This document shows positions 42,133-42,917 of a stretch of 42,917 nucleotides of DNA, one piece after another (position 1 is the first letter of the stretch; each line of letters opens with the position of its first letter). The position numbers and the translations under genes are program-made. The notes beneath the pieces are model-generated. The model searched no databases. It was not told the DNA's origin and worked only from the letters and a program-made list of their open reading frames with translations. This DNA is from Rhodovulum robiginosum (GTDB lineage: Bacteria; Pseudomonadota; Alphaproteobacteria; Rhodobacterales; Rhodobacteraceae): contig NZ_RWGU01000031.1 in assembly GCF_003944755.1 (NCBI RefSeq), positions 1-42,917 on the forward strand, given 5' to 3'.

Positions 42133-42702
42133 ATGCGCACCCGGCAGGCCGCGGCGATGGTTGCTCTGGCAGCCCTTGCCGGCTGCGCCGCACCCTCGGA
42201 CGATCTGCCGCCGATGGTCGAGCTGGGCGATTTCCGGCTGGGCCATAACATCGTCGTGGCCGGGAACGCCCAGCAGATCCCGCCCAGCCGCGAGGCCAGT
42301 GCCGCCGAATGGGAGGCGGTCCTCAAGGAAGAGATCGCCCGCCGCTTCGACCGCTACCAGGGCGACAAGCTCTATCATTTCGGACTGAACGTGGATGGCT
42401 ACGCGCTGGCGGTGCCCGGAGTGCCGGTGGTGCTGGCGCCGAAATCGGTGCTCGTGCTGTCAGCCAATATCTGGGACGACGCCCAGGCCGCCAAGCTGCA
42501 CGCCAAGCCCAAACGGCTGACCGTCTTCGAAGAGCTGGACGGCGATACGGTGATCGGTAGCGGACTGACCCGGACGCGCGAGGAACAGATGCGCGCTTTG
42601 GCGCGCAATGCGGCCCTTCAGATGGAGCGATGGCTGCTGGAGAACCGCTCGGAATGGTTCGGAGAAACCGCTTCGGCGGGGCCCCGCGAAAGCGCCAACT
42701 GA
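42133..42702 (+). CDS. Putative lipoprotein of unknown function
   Basis: 189 aa from ATG 42133. Residues 1-17 form a lipoprotein signal with lipobox LAGC (C18). The mature part (CAAPSDDLPPMVELGDFRLGHNIVVAGNAQQIPPSREASAAEWEAVLKEEIARRF) is alpha/beta-like, with no family I recognise. A start at 42061 has the better ribosome site (GGGGGCAGG) and would add 24 basic residues before the signal, an unusually long n-region. Both remain possible. Confidence 0.65.
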   Translation: MRTRQAAAMVALAALAGCAAPSDDLPPMVELGDFRLGHNIVVAGNAQQIPPSREASAAEWEAVLKEEIARRFDRYQGDKLYHFGLNVDGYALAVPGVPVVLAPKSVLVLSANIWDDAQAAKLHAKPKRLTVFEELDGDTVIGSGLTRTREEQMRALARNAALQMERWLLENRSEWFGETASAGPRESAN

Positions 42703-42751
42703 CGCTTGATTTCTGCCCCACCAGCCAATAAAGAGCGCGCGATGTTGAATC

Positions 42752-42767
42752 GGGCCCGGCCGGGCCC
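42752..42767. promoter_or_regulatory. 16-bp GC palindrome upstream of tuf
   Basis: GGGCCCGGCCGGGCCC is perfectly self-complementary, 25 bp before the tuf ATG and 50 bp after the lipoprotein stop. It may be a transcription hairpin or a chance GC palindrome. TTGATT at 42706-42711 and ATAAAG at 42728-42733 form a weak promoter match just before it. Confidence 0.3.
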
Positions 42768-42791
42768 CCTAATCAATGAGGCGCCTGGATC

Positions 42792-42917
42792 ATGGCTAAG
42801 GAAAAGTTTGAGCGTAACAAACCGCACGTGAACATCGGCACGATCGGCCATGTTGACCACGGCAAGACGACGCTGACGGCGGCGATCACGAAGTATTTCG
42901 GGGATTTCCGGGCGTAT
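42792..42917 (+). CDS. tuf: Elongation factor Tu, N-terminal fragment (cut by window end)
   Basis: 42 residues: [33 protein letters not shown]..., including the G1 P-loop GHVDHGKT. It delivers aminoacyl-tRNA to the ribosome A site. Only the start is inside the window. Whether it is tufA or tufB cannot be told. Confidence 0.97.
   Translation, partial: MAKEKFERNKPHVNIGTIGHVDHGKTTLTAAITKYFGDFRAY

Noticed and set aside
1-42917. tRNA, rRNA, CRISPR, prophage or insertion sequence
   Set aside because: No cloverleaf-like CCA-ended segment, spaced direct repeats, integrase or transposase was seen on either strand. Gene order looks like a chromosomal core.

Overview
The window is GC-rich, densely coded chromosomal DNA. 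It reads as an alphaproteobacterium of the Rhodobacteraceae (Rhodobacter/Roseobacter group). I infer this from a ChvI/ChvG two-component pair next to a short HPr kinase, RapZ, a mannose-type EIIA and HPr; from a long (2S)-methylsuccinyl-CoA dehydrogenase of the ethylmalonyl-CoA pathway; from DUF1491, DUF3429 and DUF6473 proteins; and from the pdxJ-acpS-lepB-rnc-era-recO order. I saw no tRNA, rRNA, CRISPR array, prophage or insertion sequence. Most of the window is housekeeping core genome.

Layout. 1-4.5 kb: the end of smc, then on the minus strand a secreted lytic transglycosylase, a glutathionyl-hydroquinone reductase and a PatB/MalY C-S lyase. 4.6-7.3 kb: three tandem overlapping peptide deformylase genes, fmt and a small membrane protein; the third deformylase has lost its catalytic Glu. 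7.3-11.6 kb, minus strand: a tightly overlapping ispH-lysE-DUF3429-methyltransferase-rnhA operon, then a YqaA membrane protein and a NYN nuclease. 11.7-16.4 kb: folK, rpoZ, the bifunctional (p)ppGpp enzyme rsh, DUF2062 and pdxJ. 16.4-23.8 kb: a TPR protein, a quinone reductase, acpS, lepB, rnc, an apparently frameshifted SRPBCC gene, era, a small antisense-overlapping membrane gene, DUF1491, recO and a transglutaminase-like protein.

23.8-28.2 kb: mcd (minus), a TauE/SafE-type permease (plus) and pckA (minus). 28.5-34 kb: chvI-chvG-hprK-rapZ-EIIA-HPr-acyltransferase. 34-39.7 kb: 3-hydroxybutyryl-CoA dehydrogenase, a DUF6473 gene, etfA/etfB, a PduO-type cobalamin adenosyltransferase, a twin-TM protein and an SDR. 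39.7-42.9 kb: parC, a lipoprotein gene and the start of tuf.

How the genes fit together. Mcd, EtfAB, 3-hydroxybutyryl-CoA dehydrogenase and the B12 adenosyltransferase all serve C4/C5 acyl-CoA (acetate, polyhydroxybutyrate, ethylmalonyl-CoA) metabolism, and pckA links this to gluconeogenesis. ChvIG plus the transporter-less PTS proteins look like a carbon/envelope sensing module facing pckA. The less ordinary observations are the catalytically altered third deformylase, a dispersed 22-bp intergenic element (four copies, two forming a long hairpin), a small degenerate copy of the mcd 3' end, and symmetric AT-rich repeats in the mcd promoter region.
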